Part shown: positions 6,564 to 7,463 of the stretch, one piece after another
Layout: the number at the start of each line of letters is the position of its first letter
How positions within the stretch are numbered: the stretch's first letter is position 1
From: Colimorpha sp034178965
GTDB taxonomy: Bacteria; Bacteroidota; Bacteroidia; Bacteroidales; P3
Assembly: GCA_034178965.1 (NCBI GenBank)
Contig: JAXFQM010000100.1
Location: 1-7,463, forward strand
Length of the DNA stretch: 7,463 bases
Direction: 5' to 3'
Notes under the pieces: model-generated
Seen by the model: the letters and a program-made list of their open reading frames with translations, nothing else
Database searches by the model: none
Told to the model about the DNA's origin: nothing
Program-made: the position numbers and the translations under genes

Positions 6564-6606
6564 CGTTCCGCCTTGCCGTGCACACCGCAGCAAGGCGGAA
6601 CGTTTG
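6564..6606 (+). terminator. Strong intrinsic-type terminator hairpin
   Basis: CGTTCCGCCTTGC (6564-6576) pairs perfectly with GCAAGGCGGAACG (6590-6602), a 13-bp GC-rich stem with a 13-base loop, followed by TTTGCTT. The T-tract is short and interrupted. The position, 50 bases after the lipoprotein stop and well before the ffh promoter, supports a terminator for the lipoprotein transcript. Confidence 0.8.
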
Positions 6607-6787
6607 CTTCCCCGTCGTGCTTTTCCTGCTAACAAAAAAAATTTCGCAAGCAACACCGACCTTTTTCATACATCTTTGCAAAATAGTATTGCTTTTTGAT
6701 GTTGAACCCACAAACTATAGGCTAACGGACGAAGGATGGCGGATGAAGCCTTGCCGCTGAGAAACAAAGCGCACCGCCCTAACTTTT
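6607..6787. other. Intergenic stretch between terminator and ffh promoter
   Basis: No gene is supported here. CATCTTTG at 6671-6678, followed by CA, is one base away from the -7 consensus, with ATTTCG (6641-6646) upstream at a somewhat long spacing, so a weak second promoter is possible. The conserved bases of the SRP RNA were looked for because ffh follows, and were not found. Confidence 0.4.
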
Positions 6788-6819
6788 TTCTCGCAATCCG
6801 TTTTTTTTTCGTATCTTTG
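6788..6819 (+). promoter_or_regulatory. Bacteroidetes-type promoter for ffh
   Basis: TATCTTTG at 6812-6819 fits the -7 consensus TAnnTTTG and is followed by CA. TTCTCG at about 6788-6793, roughly 20 bases upstream, is the likely -33 region and resembles the TTTTCG seen at the same distance in the lipoprotein promoter. The leader to the ATG at 6868 would be about 42 bases. Confidence 0.7.
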
Positions 6820-6867
6820 CAATTTGAATGAATGGCATTTTTTGAAAAAAAACATAAACTATAATAT

Positions 6868-7463
6868 ATGTTTGAGAACATTAGCAGCAAGATTGAGAAA
6901 GCACTGCATACACTAAGTGGCAAAGGTAGCATCAACGAAGTGAACATAGCGGACACCATGAAAGAAATCCGCAAGGCGCTTTTGGATGCCGACGTGAGTT
7001 ACCCCATAGCCAAGGACTTCACAAACAAGGTGAGGGAAGAAGCCATGGGACGCAATGTGATACAAAGCATTGAGCCGGGGCAGTTGATGGTGAAAATCGT
7101 ATATGAGGAGTTGACCAAACTGATGGGGGGTTCCACGGCGGAGATGGACCTCAACGGAAACCCTGTTATCGTGTTGATAGCCGGCCTACAAGGTTCAGGA
7201 AAAACCACCTTCAGCGCCAAGTTGGCCCATTATCTGCGCGCCAAAAAGAACAAGAGCGTGATGCTGGTGGCTGGCGACGTATATCGTCCCGCCGCTATCC
7301 AGCAACTGCAGACGCTGGGCGGACAGGTGATGGTACCCGTCTTCACCGAAACCGACGTGATGGACCCTGTGAAAATAGCCAAGGATGCCGTGGCGGAAGC
7401 CAAACTGAAAGGTGCAAACGTGGTGATAGTGGACACCGCCGGACGACTGGCCGTGGATGAGGA
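6868..7463 (+). CDS. ffh: Signal recognition particle GTPase Ffh, N-terminal part
   Basis: The first 198 residues of the protein subunit of the signal recognition particle are present; the gene continues past the right edge. Ffh binds the SRP RNA and signal sequences of nascent membrane proteins and, with FtsY, docks ribosomes at the translocon. The N-terminal four-helix domain (MFENISSKIEKAL to about residue 88) includes IRKALLDADVSYPIAK. The GTPase G domain follows: G1 P-loop GLQGSGKTT (106-114), DVYRPAA (137-143) and G3 DTAGR (189-193). The remaining GTPase motifs and the Met-rich M domain would lie beyond 7463. The ATG at 6868 gives the normal family N-terminus and follows an AT-rich leader from the promoter at 6788-6819. 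FtsY is the only near alternative, but the N-terminus and DVYRPAAIQQL fit Ffh better. Confidence 0.96.
   Translation, partial: MFENISSKIEKALHTLSGKGSINEVNIADTMKEIRKALLDADVSYPIAKDFTNKVREEAMGRNVIQSIEPGQLMVKIVYEELTKLMGGSTAEMDLNGNPVIVLIAGLQGSGKTTFSAKLAHYLRAKKNKSVMLVAGDVYRPAAIQQLQTLGGQVMVPVFTETDVMDPVKIAKDAVAEAKLKGANVVIVDTAGRLAVDE

Noticed and set aside
6680..6790. Possible SRP RNA gene next to ffh.
   Set aside because: The conserved GGAA and AGCA loop motifs of the SRP RNA are absent.

Overview
The window looks like a chromosomal stretch from a member of the Bacteroidales, most likely Prevotella-like. The reasons are two good matches to the Bacteroidetes -7 promoter element (TAnnTTTG, followed by CA) upstream of the last two genes, no strong ribosome binding sites, a Bacteroidetes-type lipoprotein, and the protein families present. 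The genus is an inference. Every gene that can be supported lies on the plus strand. I see no rRNA, tRNA, CRISPR array, insertion sequence or phage gene.

Left block (1-3596): the C-terminal end of an aminoacyl-histidine dipeptidase (pepD) is followed 5 bases later by a family 2 glycosyltransferase with a GTG start. Next come an overlapping putative nucleotidyltransferase of the uncharacterised NTP_transf_5 type and, 7 bases further on, a two-domain protein that joins a DUF2156 (lysyl-phosphatidylglycerol-synthase C-terminal-like) module to a second GNAT-like module. The tight spacing suggests one operon. The three genes after pepD together suggest modification of a surface glycan or lipid, but no substrate can be read from the sequence. 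The nucleotidyltransferase contains a stretch (about 1890-1990) that reads more like protein in another frame and may carry two compensating frameshifts.

Middle block (3597-5336): a 583-base AT-rich gap holds four 11-bp tandem repeats. It is followed by an unrecognised 192-residue protein and a gamma-carbonic-anhydrase-like hexapeptide-repeat protein with its three zinc-ligand histidines.

Right block (5337-7463): a Bacteroidetes-type promoter at about 5527-5559 drives a long leader of roughly 205 bases. The leader contains several hairpins and a possible 11-codon upstream ORF whose stop lies in the loop of the last hairpin. It precedes a predicted lipoprotein made of two duplicated beta-rich (lipocalin-like) repeats. 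A strong 13-bp stem-loop terminator follows. A second promoter (6788-6819) then precedes ffh, the signal recognition particle GTPase, which runs off the right edge.

No clear new defence or mobile system is present. The best leads are the glycosyltransferase, nucleotidyltransferase and DUF2156-GNAT trio, the structured lipoprotein leader, the orphan 192-residue gene and the tandem repeat.
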